Below are positions 21,659 to 32,199 of a stretch of DNA of 64,000 nt, piece after piece. Source of the stretch: Isoetes taiwanensis (Eukaryota > Streptophyta > Lycopodiopsida > Isoetales > Isoetaceae); contig JAJEKV010000034.1 of assembly GCA_021234155.1 (NCBI GenBank), positions 2,602,001-2,666,000 on the forward strand, given 5' to 3'. Numbering within the stretch: the first letter of the stretch is position 1; every line of letters begins with the position of its first letter. The notes beneath the pieces are model-generated. The model saw nothing but the letters and a program-made list of their open reading frames with translations. It had not been told where the DNA came from and searched no databases. Position numbers and translations under genes: made by a program.

Positions 21659-23260
21659 TCAGAAGGAGATTTTGGTACGAGTCACTCCATCTGTGCGATT
21701 GTGTCCACCCTGATTTTTACTAACAGAATGTCCTGTGTCAACACCAATGCCCGGTGCACCCTCTGATATCTGTTCCAGCCCACTAATGGTTGTGGGGGTA
21801 TTAGCAGCTGTACCTTTCTTCCCCGGTTTTGGAGGCATAATGACCTGTATCTCATCCTCTTCAACAGGCTGAGTCTTTCTCTTATATGAGTTTTTGAAAA
21901 CATTACCATCAGCATCCAGGGGAGGGTGCTCCTCCATGAAACTAACATTTTTTATTGTTTTCTCCAAGATGTCCACCAGTTTTGTGTTACCGAATACTTC
22001 CTTAAAATCTGTTTTCTTGTTCTCGGCCATTCTTGAGGTCATACCAATTAGAGTCTCCCTGACTTTCAAATAGGCCAGAAATGCAATAGCACCTTTTCTC
22101 ATTGGTTTAGAATTCATCATACTATAGAAATTGCAGAATCTACCTGCACAACTTTCGTCAGGCCATAGAACATGCATGTTGTTCATCATGAACCAGACTG
22201 CATGATCATACCATGTTATATTATCATTGCATCCACCTGCTGTCTTTTTGCTAAACTTGTCACATTTACATTTCATGAATGGGCAGAAAGTCCTCCATAG
22301 CTTCACTATGTAGAACGTGTCCCTTTCTTCAGACTTTTTGGCCATGTGGCCCTTTTGTCCCAGCCAAATCCCGTTATTTCTGTTACATTTTTTACCAAAA
22401 AACTGGGTATCCTTACATGGTAGTTTGAGTTCCTCCTTCCCAATCCTTCTGTTGAAGGTTTCAGCATCCTTGTGTGCCTGTTCCACCTCTGCATTGGTGA
22501 TATTGCATAAACTTTTCCATGTCTCAATGCTTATAGGTGCCAGCAGCCCCAAATTCTTGGTTTCCCATAGTGCATGTTTTACTTTGACACCGTGTAGCTC
22601 CACCAACCTAGCTGCCATAACAGGGCAGGTGCCACAGTTGCTTAATGTTAAAGCCTTAACATTATAGTCATCCAGCAGATTTGCACACTGTTGTACAATT
22701 TCTTGGGCTGCCTTTTTACTACCTTTATTCATAATGGCTTGTTTTTTGTCCTCTGGTAGCATATTTATGCTGAAAAGACAGTTGGTAAGTCTAACGGGTT
22801 CTGGTTCTTTTGGAAGCTCATTGACCTGCTTCTTGTTCTTCACTCTAGGATTGCTGACCTTAAACTCATTAGCCATTTCTAAAGCTGTTGTGCATTTAAT
22901 AAAGGTGAGCACGTCCTGAACTTCTCTGTTTTCAGCTTCTTCATGAGCTGTGGGCAATGCCTCATATACCTCGTCCACCAATTTCATGCATGCCACTATA
23001 TCATCACCTGCTGTGTTAATCTTGTTGACTAACTCAAACATATTGTTTATGCCTAGGAAGGTAATAACCGAAATTTCATTCTCGTCAAGGAAAGCCTCCC
23101 TCTTTAACAGGTATTTATGTACCTCTGGTTTCAACAGACATCCAAGTACAACCTGCACTGCCCTGTTTGGGGGAATGATCCTGGAGTAACCGTAGCCCAT
23201 ATCAGCTAGTTCCTGCTCCCATTTGGTATAGTTGTCTGGCTGTTCACCACTAGTATCCAT
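21659..23260 (-). CDS. ORF1 of element 1: conserved protein of unknown function, 533 aa
   Basis: I do not recognise a family. Blocks shared with the element 2 protein are GYGYSRIIPPNRAVQ (about 22-36), ISVITFLGINNMFELV (63-78), NCLFSINMLPE (160-170), LGLLAPISIE (237-246), FFGKKCNRNNG and GQKGHMAK (287-308), and ITWYDHAVWFMMN (348-360). A putative metal-binding cluster C-x4-C-x-C-x10-C sits at Cys326, 331, 333 and 344. The C-terminus has an acidic then basic stretch with IMPPKPGKKG, suggesting nucleic-acid binding or nuclear targeting. It has a proper ATG, but the frame stays open 17 codons upstream to a good acceptor (ATATTTCAG|GAGGG at 23311), so it may be spliced to an exon in the LR. Its position before the RT suggests a Gag-like or accessory role, which is inference. 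No zinc knuckle or GIY-YIG motif is seen. Confidence 0.85.
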   Translation of the reverse strand: MDTSGEQPDNYTKWEQELADMGYGYSRIIPPNRAVQVVLGCLLKPEVHKYLLKREAFLDENEISVITFLGINNMFELVNKINTAGDDIVACMKLVDEVYEALPTAHEEAENREVQDVLTFIKCTTALEMANEFKVSNPRVKNKKQVNELPKEPEPVRLTNCLFSINMLPEDKKQAIMNKGSKKAAQEIVQQCANLLDDYNVKALTLSNCGTCPVMAARLVELHGVKVKHALWETKNLGLLAPISIETWKSLCNITNAEVEQAHKDAETFNRRIGKEELKLPCKDTQFFGKKCNRNNGIWLGQKGHMAKKSEERDTFYIVKLWRTFCPFMKCKCDKFSKKTAGGCNDNITWYDHAVWFMMNNMHVLWPDESCAGRFCNFYSMMNSKPMRKGAIAFLAYLKVRETLIGMTSRMAENKKTDFKEVFGNTKLVDILEKTIKNVSFMEEHPPLDADGNVFKNSYKRKTQPVEEDEIQVIMPPKPGKKGTAANTPTTISGLEQISEGAPGIGVDTGHSVSKNQGGHNRTDGVTRTKISF

Positions 23261-23311
23261 ATGCTGGTAAATCAGTTCTGATGTTGCTTCCTTAGTGTTA
23301 TTGTAACCCTC

Positions 23312-25178
23312 CTGAAATATTATAGGATATTAGTTCGTTTAAGAAAAATTATATCATTATAATACTTTGCATCAGCATGCTCAGAATACTTAAGAATTAA
23401 GTAGCCTAAGTAAATAGGCATAAGACTACCGATCTCCAAAGTTCACACTAGTTGAACTAGTGTCCTGAAATCAGAGCATATATACTTGGCCTTAGCCTTA
23501 AGACTAGGACATTCCAAAGCCAAAGGCCAAGGAACTTATCAGTCCCCAGAAACTGGGGGAACCTTGGAGATCATTTACTATATCCAATACTTTAAGACTT
23601 AAACCTATTCTTGTCCTTTAGTGAAACAATACACCAATTACTGCATTTTTATTTAATTTACTGCTACCATTTACTGCAGAGTTCACATACTGCTACAATT
23701 CCATCAGTTTTTATGCCAGGCAATCCTTATCTAGCCACTGCCAACACGATATGTAAGCACGATACGCAATATTCTTTCCCTCCGTAAATACTTAATTCCC
23801 TTTGTTTAGCTCAACTTTATTAATCATAATCTTCTTTAATCCTAGTCCCATTGTATTTACATTAGCCTGCAGCCAGCAGCTGTTCATTAATTCCATAACG
23901 CTTATACTTCCTGTCAAACTTACAAACTACTTTCTCAATTTTATCACTATGCATCGTCCTGTATTTAATTCCATAGGTTTGATTGACTAAACAATTTGAC
24001 CATCATTAAGCCAATCCTGCAAAGGGCATAAACTTTATGTCATGAGGCACATGTCACATACTTTATTCTTAACCAAACTAAAATTCCTATAGGATCTATC
24101 ATGGCAGTACTATTCAGACTTAGATCCTTTCACTATTAATTTTTCACGTTAGTATATTGACAACCAACCATATATCAATGCCTAACCATACTAAAACCAT
24201 ATATGATTACTGTAGACATGTTGAATACTTAACATTTATCTAATGCATATTTTTGTCCAATACTTAGTGCCATTATTGATTATTTTTTAGCAGTATACTG
24301 AAAACCTTACTACCAAAGGCCATCAAATGTTGATTCCAGATTTAACCATTTTCTGAATATTTACCCATCTTTCCTACTTAATTCCACTATCTCATGGGGT
24401 ATTATCTATCCAAAGATTCCGGTAGAATAATCATATTATCATGTTACATTATTTTGACATGTTATTGTTAAATACTACTGCAACAGAGGCCACCACTAGT
24501 TCTGCTTAAAAGCCCGCAGAAATTCCATCATTTTTTATGCAAAGCTACCATTAACTAGCCATCGTCATTGTTACTATTATTATCTGCTATTTTCAGATCT
24601 ATTATTGCTATCAGATCATGTTCATAAGATTAAGCTTTTTATCCTCACGTTATTTATTACATCAATTAGTTTAAAGGGTGTTACCCAGCATGAATTCCTC
24701 TTAACTACTGATATTTACTTTTTACATTCTTTCCATTATGCTGTCCCATTAGCAGGTGATTATCAGTCCCTACAAAGTAGCACCAAAGGTTACGATTAAT
24801 TCTGCTTAAAAGCCTGCTAGACTTCCACTAGTTTTTATGCAAGAACGTTAACAACAAAACCATGTCAGGCAAATCAATGAGTCAAATGATGGTTCCATCC
24901 ATTAATCTTCCAGAAACTTAGAAGTAAAGGCTTACAGTTTTTAATGCCACGAGCATATTATCCAGGCAGCCCATATGTAGATTATGAGCATGATACCAAA
25001 ATGTGAACAATATAGAGTTTACCTTTACTTCGAGATGATAGAAAGCAACCAATTAAAATGCTATCAGAAATGTTTGCATGGTCTGTAAACTACATCCAGC
25101 ATGTCCTTCAATTTGTAACAGAAAAGTCTCCAAACATCCAACATCCAAAAAGAAGACTGGAGATGTAAGACCGGTTAC
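23312..25178 (-). other. Predicted 5' leader intron of element 1
   Basis: TTGCAG|GTAACC at 25179/25178 is a consensus donor. The same word is conserved in all four LR copies of the two elements (for example around 42780 and 50278). ATATTTCAG|GAGGG at 23312/23311 is a good acceptor in frame with ORF1. The intron would remove most of the LR downstream of ORF0. No transcript evidence is available. Confidence 0.4.
23431..23572 (-). ncRNA. Structured RNA spanning the LR/internal junction, element 1
   Basis: Minus-strand RNA can fold as follows. Closing stem P1 pairs 23559-23572 with 23431-23444 (14 bp with one G-U). Hairpin P2 has CCCCAG / CTGGGG arms at 23544-23549 and 23553-23558. Then come the word ACTGATAA and stem P3 (CTTGGCCTT / AAGGCCAAG, about 23523-23531 with 23485-23493). 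Hairpin P4 has 9-nt arms at 23445-23453 and 23455-23463. Element 2 keeps P1, P2 and P4 with different sequences at 48872-49052. The layout is self-contained and resembles a structured cis-element or small ribozyme. It does not match the hammerhead consensus (CTGATAA rather than CTGANGA, and no GAAA). Confidence 0.65.
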
Positions 25179-26617
25179 CTGCAATCCAATCAATCAAACA
25201 TTAGCCAAAAGTGGGTAACATTGAAAGGGATTAGCAGGTAAGCAATGGTCTCAACATGGCTTAACGCCCTTCACCAGTTTAAAGCTTAAACAAATACTTA
25301 TGCACAGTCATAACTGAGTTTAGGCCAAATTATTCAGGGTGCATGCTCCATTATTTTGTTAAACCCTTTAAGCTAAAAACCAGTGACAAAGAACCTGGTT
25401 AAGTTGAAGCTCCATGTCATCCTCGTCCTCGATTTCCTGCTCTTGCTGGAACCCTATGGATTCTGCTACGTTGCTAACACTTGTGTCAGGCCTACCCTTA
25501 TTGCCATCAGCTGCTTGGGACATATATTTTTCTATCCCTTCACCATCCTTGCTTGCACAGGCGCCAGAAAGACTAAATCGCTCCACTATTCTAATCAAGA
25601 ACGCTTTGCTGGGTTGTGCTAAAGTTTCCCCTTCTTTCTTACATAAGGCAGCTAGATCTAGGCCAGCCCCATGTATTAAACCCAGCAGATCCTGCCGGGT
25701 CTGCTTGCCCTTGGTCATTGGAGGCGCAGGAACAGGTAACCACTGCCAGACAACAGAATGCCCTGCTCCCGCCATCGCCCTTTATATATGTGTTTCCTTC
25801 AGTCCAGACTGTACTGCCATTGTTCCCCATCCGGTGTCCAGGTCGACTTATAGCTTTGCCTCTATTCTGATCCGATTACATCTGTCTACGCTAAGCTGGA
25901 AATGTACTGCCCCGTTTGCACCATATTTGGAGCTAATCAGCTTTAATCTATCATTCATTTCTAAGCAATGCCGCAAATATGCTCGCATTCTTCCTTCCAG
26001 GACAGATCCGCCCCTGTAATGATGCACCGGAGTGCTGGAATCTCCATCTGTACGCATTTTCGTGGCCGTCTTTGACAAACCCTAAATTTACCCTAAACGA
26101 ATTTACGTTTATGGTCCACTTATGTTAATAACTTTAAACTACCTTATACTCCACCAATAAAGGTTACGTTCATAAGAAATATACTTACGGTCTCCTTATG
26201 TTAACCACTTTAACCCACCTTATAGTCCACCACAAAAGGTTACCTTGTTAAGAAATATATGTTCCATGTTTCCCTATTGTATACTAGCACCATACTGTCC
26301 TAAGACATCTTTAACAACTTACCCTTACCATAATGTAGCAGATTTTAGTGCTTGGGCCCACAATTTAAAGTGTTCGTGTCTCCACCATGGTATGGACTTG
26401 TAGCAGTGCTGGTCCCTATATTGCACTGAATTCTCCAAAAACTTCCGAAGCCATGAGCTCCATGCCCAAAGCACCCTTTATTATTGATGCTAGTTTAACA
26501 GAACCTACAATGTGCCTATTTAATCCACAAGGTCCCAGTGAACTAAATTCATTCTAGATATGACTTCCCATATAAGACCTACCCATATGCCTGGGATACT
26601 TGGCATGGGCAAAACCG
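23485..26617 (-). repeat. Element 1 right (5') long direct repeat
   Basis: 3133 bases matching 15689-18824. It begins after CATATATA and ends GGCAAAACCG. It carries the intact ORF0 and a conserved donor-like word at 25179. In minus orientation it is the upstream copy and should contain the promoter. A TATATAAAGGG lies at about 25777-25788, just upstream of the ORF0 ATG. Confidence 0.92.
25368..25775 (-). CDS. ORF0 in the long repeat of element 1, 135 aa, unknown function
   Basis: Lies wholly within the right LR. The core RQDLLGLIHGAGLDLAALCK and EGETLAQPSKAF (about residues 27-59) is recognisable in element 2 as RAKLLDLIDKAGLDLKALCK and DGENIAQPSKGF. Both proteins end in an acidic, Gln-rich tail finishing LNQV. 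Met20 (ATG at 25718) aligns with the Met of the element 2 protein. A TATATAAA immediately upstream of the first ATG would place the cap site inside the frame, so Met20 is the likelier start. I do not recognise a family; it could be a small nucleic-acid-binding or regulatory protein. The left LR copy is broken. Confidence 0.6.
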   Translation of the reverse strand: MAGAGHSVVWQWLPVPAPPMTKGKQTRQDLLGLIHGAGLDLAALCKKEGETLAQPSKAFLIRIVERFSLSGACASKDGEGIEKYMSQAADGNKGRPDTSVSNVAESIGFQQEQEIEDEDDMELQLNQVLCHWFLA

Positions 26618-26657
26618 CGGGTTAATTTGATATCCCTTATATATACAAGAAATTTAT

Positions 26658-26681
26658 CGCGGCGGCCTTACGGCCGCCGCG
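26658..26681. repeat. Perfect GC-only hairpin beside element 1
   Basis: CGCGGCGGCC and its exact inverse GGCCGCCGCG are separated by TTAC, in otherwise AT-rich sequence. An imperfect extension of the inverted repeat (AGAAATTTAT against AGAAATGTT) continues on both sides. It lies about 40 bases outside the LR end and next to a CCCTTATATATACAA tract resembling the family B terminus. Confidence 0.85.
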
Positions 26682-26689
26682 AACATTTC

Positions 26690-29080
26690 TCTTCTCCAAC
26701 CTACTGTAAAAAGAATTTTTGTGCCAAGTCGAATAGTTCTCAATTCTGGACAACCTTTGAATGTGAAATAACATGCAGGAGTTGAAATGTCTTTTTCCAA
26801 CTCATTTAAATCCAAAACGTTATATACTCTTGTCATGCTTAATTGCTAGATATCAATGATCAGCTGGAGGCAGGTTAAGAAAATTGACAATATTTATTGG
26901 GGCTCGAACATGCTTACGCATTTAAAGGGTCAATACATTTCAAAGTGGAATTCTTCAACTAAGGTTCCTTAACTTTCCCCCAAATTTCTCAAGCCCCTTT
27001 CCCCTAGATTTCTCAAGTCCAATGGTAGTTTGTGATAAAGATTTTGTATGAAAATTTTAGCAAAAAAGGATGGTTGATCTTTTACAATGCGTCGTTTCCT
27101 TAGCGTGAAAGACAACCAATGTTAGAGAGACCGATTGCACGAGGAGTCTTAATTCATATGCGATTTTGGTATGCATGTGGTGCTCTAGATATAATTGCTT
27201 ACGTCATTATATCTAATTATCTAATGGTCTTGTCATCCCCACAAAGGCATCTCTTATCATGTTTTAACCTACAATGTTTGTCAAAATAACTTTGGAATTG
27301 GTGAGCCATAAGATTAGTATTCTTACATTCAAGAGAAATTTCATAAATAATTGCAGATGTGCATAACATGCTCCCATTCATTAACATCCTCATTGTCACC
27401 ACAAAAAATTGGTCCATTAGACCTTTTTCTTTTCATCTTTATTATCTTCAAAATTGGCATCAAACATGTTTAAGAGTTTGCCAAAGACAACGGGATGGTG
27501 CGACCATTGTCATTCCTTATAAAATTTGTATATATATATTTAAGAACAAAACCATTGGCAGCGGGAGACAGGATGCATGCCTTAATAGTGGTGTATAAGC
27601 CTCCAGCAAATTTTTTTTCTTTCACCTTAAATGCTCTTATAGATTGAAACATCAAGAAGCTCCTCGTAAACCCTTCTCGCATAACTAACGAAATGTCAAA
27701 ACCTACATTGGATGTTCTTTGTTCAGTGGAAATTTGAAAATCCATTTGCAATTGATAGAATAGTACCTTCATAATACCCTCCAAACTGTATGTACCTCCT
27801 CTGCTTCTTTGGAGCACCACAAGCACTTCCGCCCTCGCATAAGTACAGACTACACACGCCTTTTTATGTTGTCCGCTACACGTATGCAGTTTCTACAACA
27901 TAAAAAGCAAACTAGGAATTTTTATGATGCTATGAGTGTCATATCAAACACATTTAATTTGCTAATTTTGCTTAAGATGCTACATGAAAACTTTGAGGAA
28001 AAGAATAAATGCTTACAACGAATAAGTGCAAAAGACCACTCAAACTTGCAATGAACTTAGAATGCTCTATTTTAACATGCAAATTTGCTCTCACCTTTTG
28101 TCTAAAAAACAGATTTGTCTAAAAAATTTACATTCACCCCATATCAAAACTCACTTCATATGCAAGATTTGAACCTATACTATTGCCTTGTGTTCGGGTG
28201 TCATAATGATGGTGGCATTCCCACTATCGCTATTGGCTATCCTCTAATAGTGCAGGGACAAACAATGAGAAATGTAAGATCAAGATCTTGTGTATTATTG
28301 GTGGAAAGAATAGTCGTGAACATTTCTCTTTTTACCAATGGGTTGCCAATCCAAAATGCAAAGTATTACTACTTAACATGCCATGGGCGTGGAGCCCAGT
28401 GAGGGTATTTCAAGATAAATTTTTCGTAAGTAAACAACCATTGAGTAATCAAGATAAAATACAGCATAACAAAGTCAAAATGATGTTGAATGATATTCAT
28501 GTCCCTCAACATATAGCCTGTGACTGCATAAAGAGTGTAAGGGATTATGCTTCAAAAGTTTTGATGAACTCGAGAAGTCATGTTCAGGGTTATTGGGTTA
28601 TAGTAGAGGATCCTTGATGTGTACAATCTAAAATGAAACTACCATGTATTATGAAAAGACAAATGTAGTGAAATTTTGCAAACTATTGCATAAATCCAAA
28701 TGACAGAGATTATTTAGCTGCCTATCTTTAGGCTTTGAGTATCCTCCATACAATAATGTGAAGATAACAATGCATCCTGAATAATGAATACATTTTGCAC
28801 TATGTCCAAATCCTCTTGCATGGTAATCTTTTACATGGTAAGTTCAATCATGCTTAGATTCTTCACAAATATTGTTTGGTCTTCAAGTGTGCTTCATAAT
28901 AACCCATAGAACTCGGAATTTTGAAAGCCAAATTTTTCCATAGGACTGGGAATTTTAAAAACCAAATTCCATAAAGCATCAGCTGCATAAAATTGTTCCT
29001 TATCTTGGTTCATTGTAATCTGTAGTCTGGTGTAGATAAGTTACTCCATTCACAAAATTTAGTTTCACGAGATGTGAAAT
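26690..29080. other. Unassigned region
   Basis: No recognisable gene. A 109-codon frame at 28288-28617 (containing REHFSFYQWVANPKCKVLLL) is the most protein-like stretch, but it has no identifiable domain, overlaps another frame, and may be a fragment of an old transposon gene. Nothing else can be supported. Confidence 0.4.
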
Positions 29081-29084
29081 ATGG

Positions 29085-30160
29085 TCACAAGGTATTGTCT
29101 AGTGTAGCATTTAAGAGCGGAAAAATATTTTGCAAACATGGCAATACTCCAAAACTAATTTTCTAATTTCACGTGCCCTATAATTTATCAAACACGTTCT
29201 TCGCACTTGACACTAGTGCGTATGAAAGAACCGATGTATATGGCGTTAATAATGCATTTCTAAAGCAAACATGACATCCTCCTGCCCAAATGTTGCAATG
29301 TCGTCTTCAGTATCCTCACCTGTAAGTAGAATTATATCATTAGACAACTATAATCTTCTGTCCGAGACATGCAATTTCCTCTAAACATCCAAAGTGATAC
29401 AATCTGTCCACACAAATCAAGAAGGGATATGAGACACATAACTCTCAAGAAAAAGAACAAATGGAAATGTTCAACTTAAAAATATGTGCTCAAGGAAAGT
29501 ATAACGGGATGCCTTTTCAAAGCATAGCGATAAAACTACAATCTTATACCAGCTTCAACCTTTTTGGGCAAGTGGTCTGGGCCTTGCATTTCAACACCCT
29601 TTGACATATCACTTAGGATATTGTCTAGTGTAACATTTAAGCGGAAAAATATTTTGCAAACATAGCAATACTCCAAAACTAATTTTGAGAATTTTTTCTA
29701 GTTTCACGTGCCCTATAATTTATCAAACACGTTGCTGCAACTGACACTAGTGCAGATGAAAGAACAAATGAAAAACCGATGTACATGTCAGTAATAATGC
29801 ATTTCTAAAAGCAAACATGGCATCCTCCTGCCCAAATATTGTAAGGTCGTCTTCAATTTCCTCACTTGTAAGTAGAATTATTGTAAGTAGAATTATGTCA
29901 TTAAACAACCATAATTTTCTCATTCGAGACATGCGATTGCTTCTTCTAAACATCCAAAGTGATACAGCCTTTCTACACAGATTAAGAAAGGATATGAGAC
30001 ACATAATTCTCAAGAAAAAGAACAAATAACCATGTTCAATTTAAAAATCTGTGCGCCAGGGGACGGTATAAATCAGGATGCCTTAGCAGAGCATAGCGGT
30101 TTATATCAGCTTCAACCTTTCTGGGCGAGTGGTCTGGGCCTTGCATTTCAAAGACTTTTG
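29085..30160. repeat. Tandem duplication, two units of about 530 bp
   Basis: 29085-29610 and 29612-30160 align throughout, from GATATTGTCTAGTGTA, through GTGCCCTATAATTTATCAAA and GTAAGTAGAATTAT, to CAGCTTCAACCTTT. Differences again include CTGCAACTGACAC versus CTTCGCACTTGACAC. No gene is evident. Confidence 0.85.
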
Positions 30161-31430
30161 CATATCACAGGATATTGCATAGGTAGCTTCTTGACAATTC
30201 ACTTGTACCTAAGTAGATCCAAAGATTCCCATTGAAGTTGATGTTGGCAAAAAAATGTATTGTATCTCTCAAAAAAATGGCCCCAACATTCGATACATAA
30301 TTTGAATGCGACTTCGAGAAAAGAAACAATTATCTACCCGTACCTTTTTTGCCTATAGGAAGAGGCGGGCCATTGTCATTTTCTTCCAAGTGATAGATGC
30401 GCATTTGTATAGGGATGTGTTAGGGATCTTCCGGGTGAAGTCGCATAATGCGTTATCGATTCTGTCTTGTGCGGTGCATTTGAATGTCCATGGTGCTCAT
30501 GTTATTCATAATGCTATATAAGTAATATAGCCATTATTTCCACTGGAAAAGATCTCCATCAGCCCGATTCTCTACCGGTTTGAATTACACTATCATCCCT
30601 CTATCAAGAAATGCAAGAAAATAATTTGATCAGTAAATTTGAACATGATTCATATATACAATAATCAAGGGGAAAAGGACCTACTCGATGAATGCAGGAC
30701 ATAGTGGTGAATGGACTTTTCTTTCAAAGTTGCATGAAGAGAAGCAAAGATGAGACCTCGCTTTTGTGGATTGATCCATCTCAAAAGAAATTCGGCTCCA
30801 AACCAAGAAAGCATTTCCGTTTCAAAAATTCGGATCGCGATGGGGTTCTTTAAACTTCAACTAGAAACAACGGCAATATCTATCTTATCGGCGACTCCAT
30901 TGAAGATCTCGGGAAGCCACTAGCCTCTCTTGAAGAGCTTCTACGTGAAAATCAATTTTAATATGAGTCGCATCTAATGACTTAGGGCAAAGACATATCT
31001 ATTTTCTATCATCGGCATACATCTATTTTTGCTTCCCTATTTTTTCGCGGCTTACATACACAAAATACCTTCCCTCCGCCTCACGTGTATAGATTCAACG
31101 AAGAAGAATGGGATCGCCGTAACGCGAAATCGCTCAAAAACCCAATAGGACAATTTTGCCATGCAAGCACCCAAGACTATTGAATGCGAGAATCCGCCCG
31201 AGAAAAACTGCGGGGTTGATGTTTCACTTCGGCTAGACTTGTTGCTCCATGTTTTGAATCCGAGAGGCTATGGCTTCAGGACTATCGCACATTTGATCTT
31301 CATCCGGCTTTATGCTTTTTTCGGGCGGCATCATTGGTCACGGCGGCGGACTTGAGAAAAACATTAAATACAACTTTTGCGGGACGAAAGCATCTACCGA
31401 ATATGCCAAATGCATCTTCCCCCTAATAAT
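30160..31430. other. No recognisable gene
   Basis: Unassigned sequence before the family B repeat. All frames are below 75 codons and none has a recognisable motif. Confidence 0.4.
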
Positions 31431-31437
31431 TATATAT

Positions 31438-31660
31438 GTTAAGATATACAATTATATAAGTGTACCAAACGTTTCTAGAGATTTTGGTGTCGCCGCCTGG
31501 ACCGTCCAGATCTGAGATCCGACGGCCCTGGTGGAGCCACCTCAATCCACCCCAAGTGTACCAAATGTACATAAAGATTTTTGTGCCTGACCCGAGGTGT
31601 CGCCGTCTGGACCGTCCATCTCGGATCTGGACGGCTCACGTCAAAAGCCCCAATTCGATT
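31438..31660 (+). repeat. Family B repeat
   Basis: Begins with the ATATACAATTATATAAG terminus and carries GGACCGTCCAGATC, GATCTGGACGGCTC and AAAAGCCCCAATTCGA. Copies are at 18825-19031 (inverted), 52002-52280 and 62771-62960. Here and at 52 kb it sits directly upstream of the duplicated gene fragment. Confidence 0.7.
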
Positions 31661-31679
31661 TCTCCCTAGAATCTCTTCG

Positions 31680-31960
31680 ATGTGTAGCATTGCTCTTCCG
31701 TCTCCCGCACCAACCAGTCGCCATGGCCAAGCTTCTGCGTGGACGTGATTCTAAGGTAAGTTTCGGGTCCTCTATTGTGATGAAATGCGGCATGTTGTTT
31801 CTATTTACAACGGCAAGATGATATGGCAGGATTGTTTAAAAAAGGAGTGCCTGGCATTGATCCGGATTGGGTTCTGCAAGCAGATGCTCGGATTTGTATG
31901 GGATGCAGATGCTCGGATTTGTATGGGAACCCTAAACGGCTGACCAGCTTTGCTGGATTC
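31680..31960 (+). pseudogene. Duplicated gene fragment (copy 1), two candidate exons
   Basis: ATG at 31723 opens MAKLLRGRDSK followed by AAG|GTAAGT, a consensus donor. After about 70 bases, an acceptor-like ATGGCAG|GATTG precedes the frame GLFKKGVPGIDPDWVLQADA. The whole stretch recurs at 52277-52560 with the second frame still readable. I do not recognise the protein. It could be the 5' end of a gene reaching the CLC exons, or a fragment captured by family B. Upstream CTCTTCCGTCTCCCGCACC is pyrimidine-rich, as in a leader. Confidence 0.35.
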
Positions 31961-32199
31961 GACCTTGACATGCAACTATGGTTTGGCTACAACTTTGTGC
32001 TTCCTACAGTTGGCATCACCATTCCTGTTTATTTTAATCTTTCCATGATATCGATTAATCTTTCTGCACTGTGATAAAGGTTTTCAACATATAGAATGTC
32101 TAACTGGCACAAACTGGCGGCCTGGTGCTATTTTTTAAGAGGCAATTTAGAGGAGGGCATCGGTAATCTAAGATGCAGAGCTGAGCCAGACAATTTAGA

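Noticed and set aside
21659-23260. GIY-YIG nuclease in ORF1 (GYGYSRI looks suggestive)
   Set aside because: The spacing and the downstream Arg/Glu residues of GIY-YIG domains are not apparent, and the matching element 2 segment reads GYGNTRI.
23431-23572. Hammerhead ribozyme, known in some Penelope-like elements
   Set aside because: The ACTGATAA word resembles the core, but the catalytic CTGANGA and GAAA segments are not both present. I keep it only as an unclassified structured RNA.
25414-26019. 201-codon plus-strand frame over the right LR
   Set aside because: It is antisense to ORF0. The parallel frame in the left LR is broken, and no counterpart exists in element 2.
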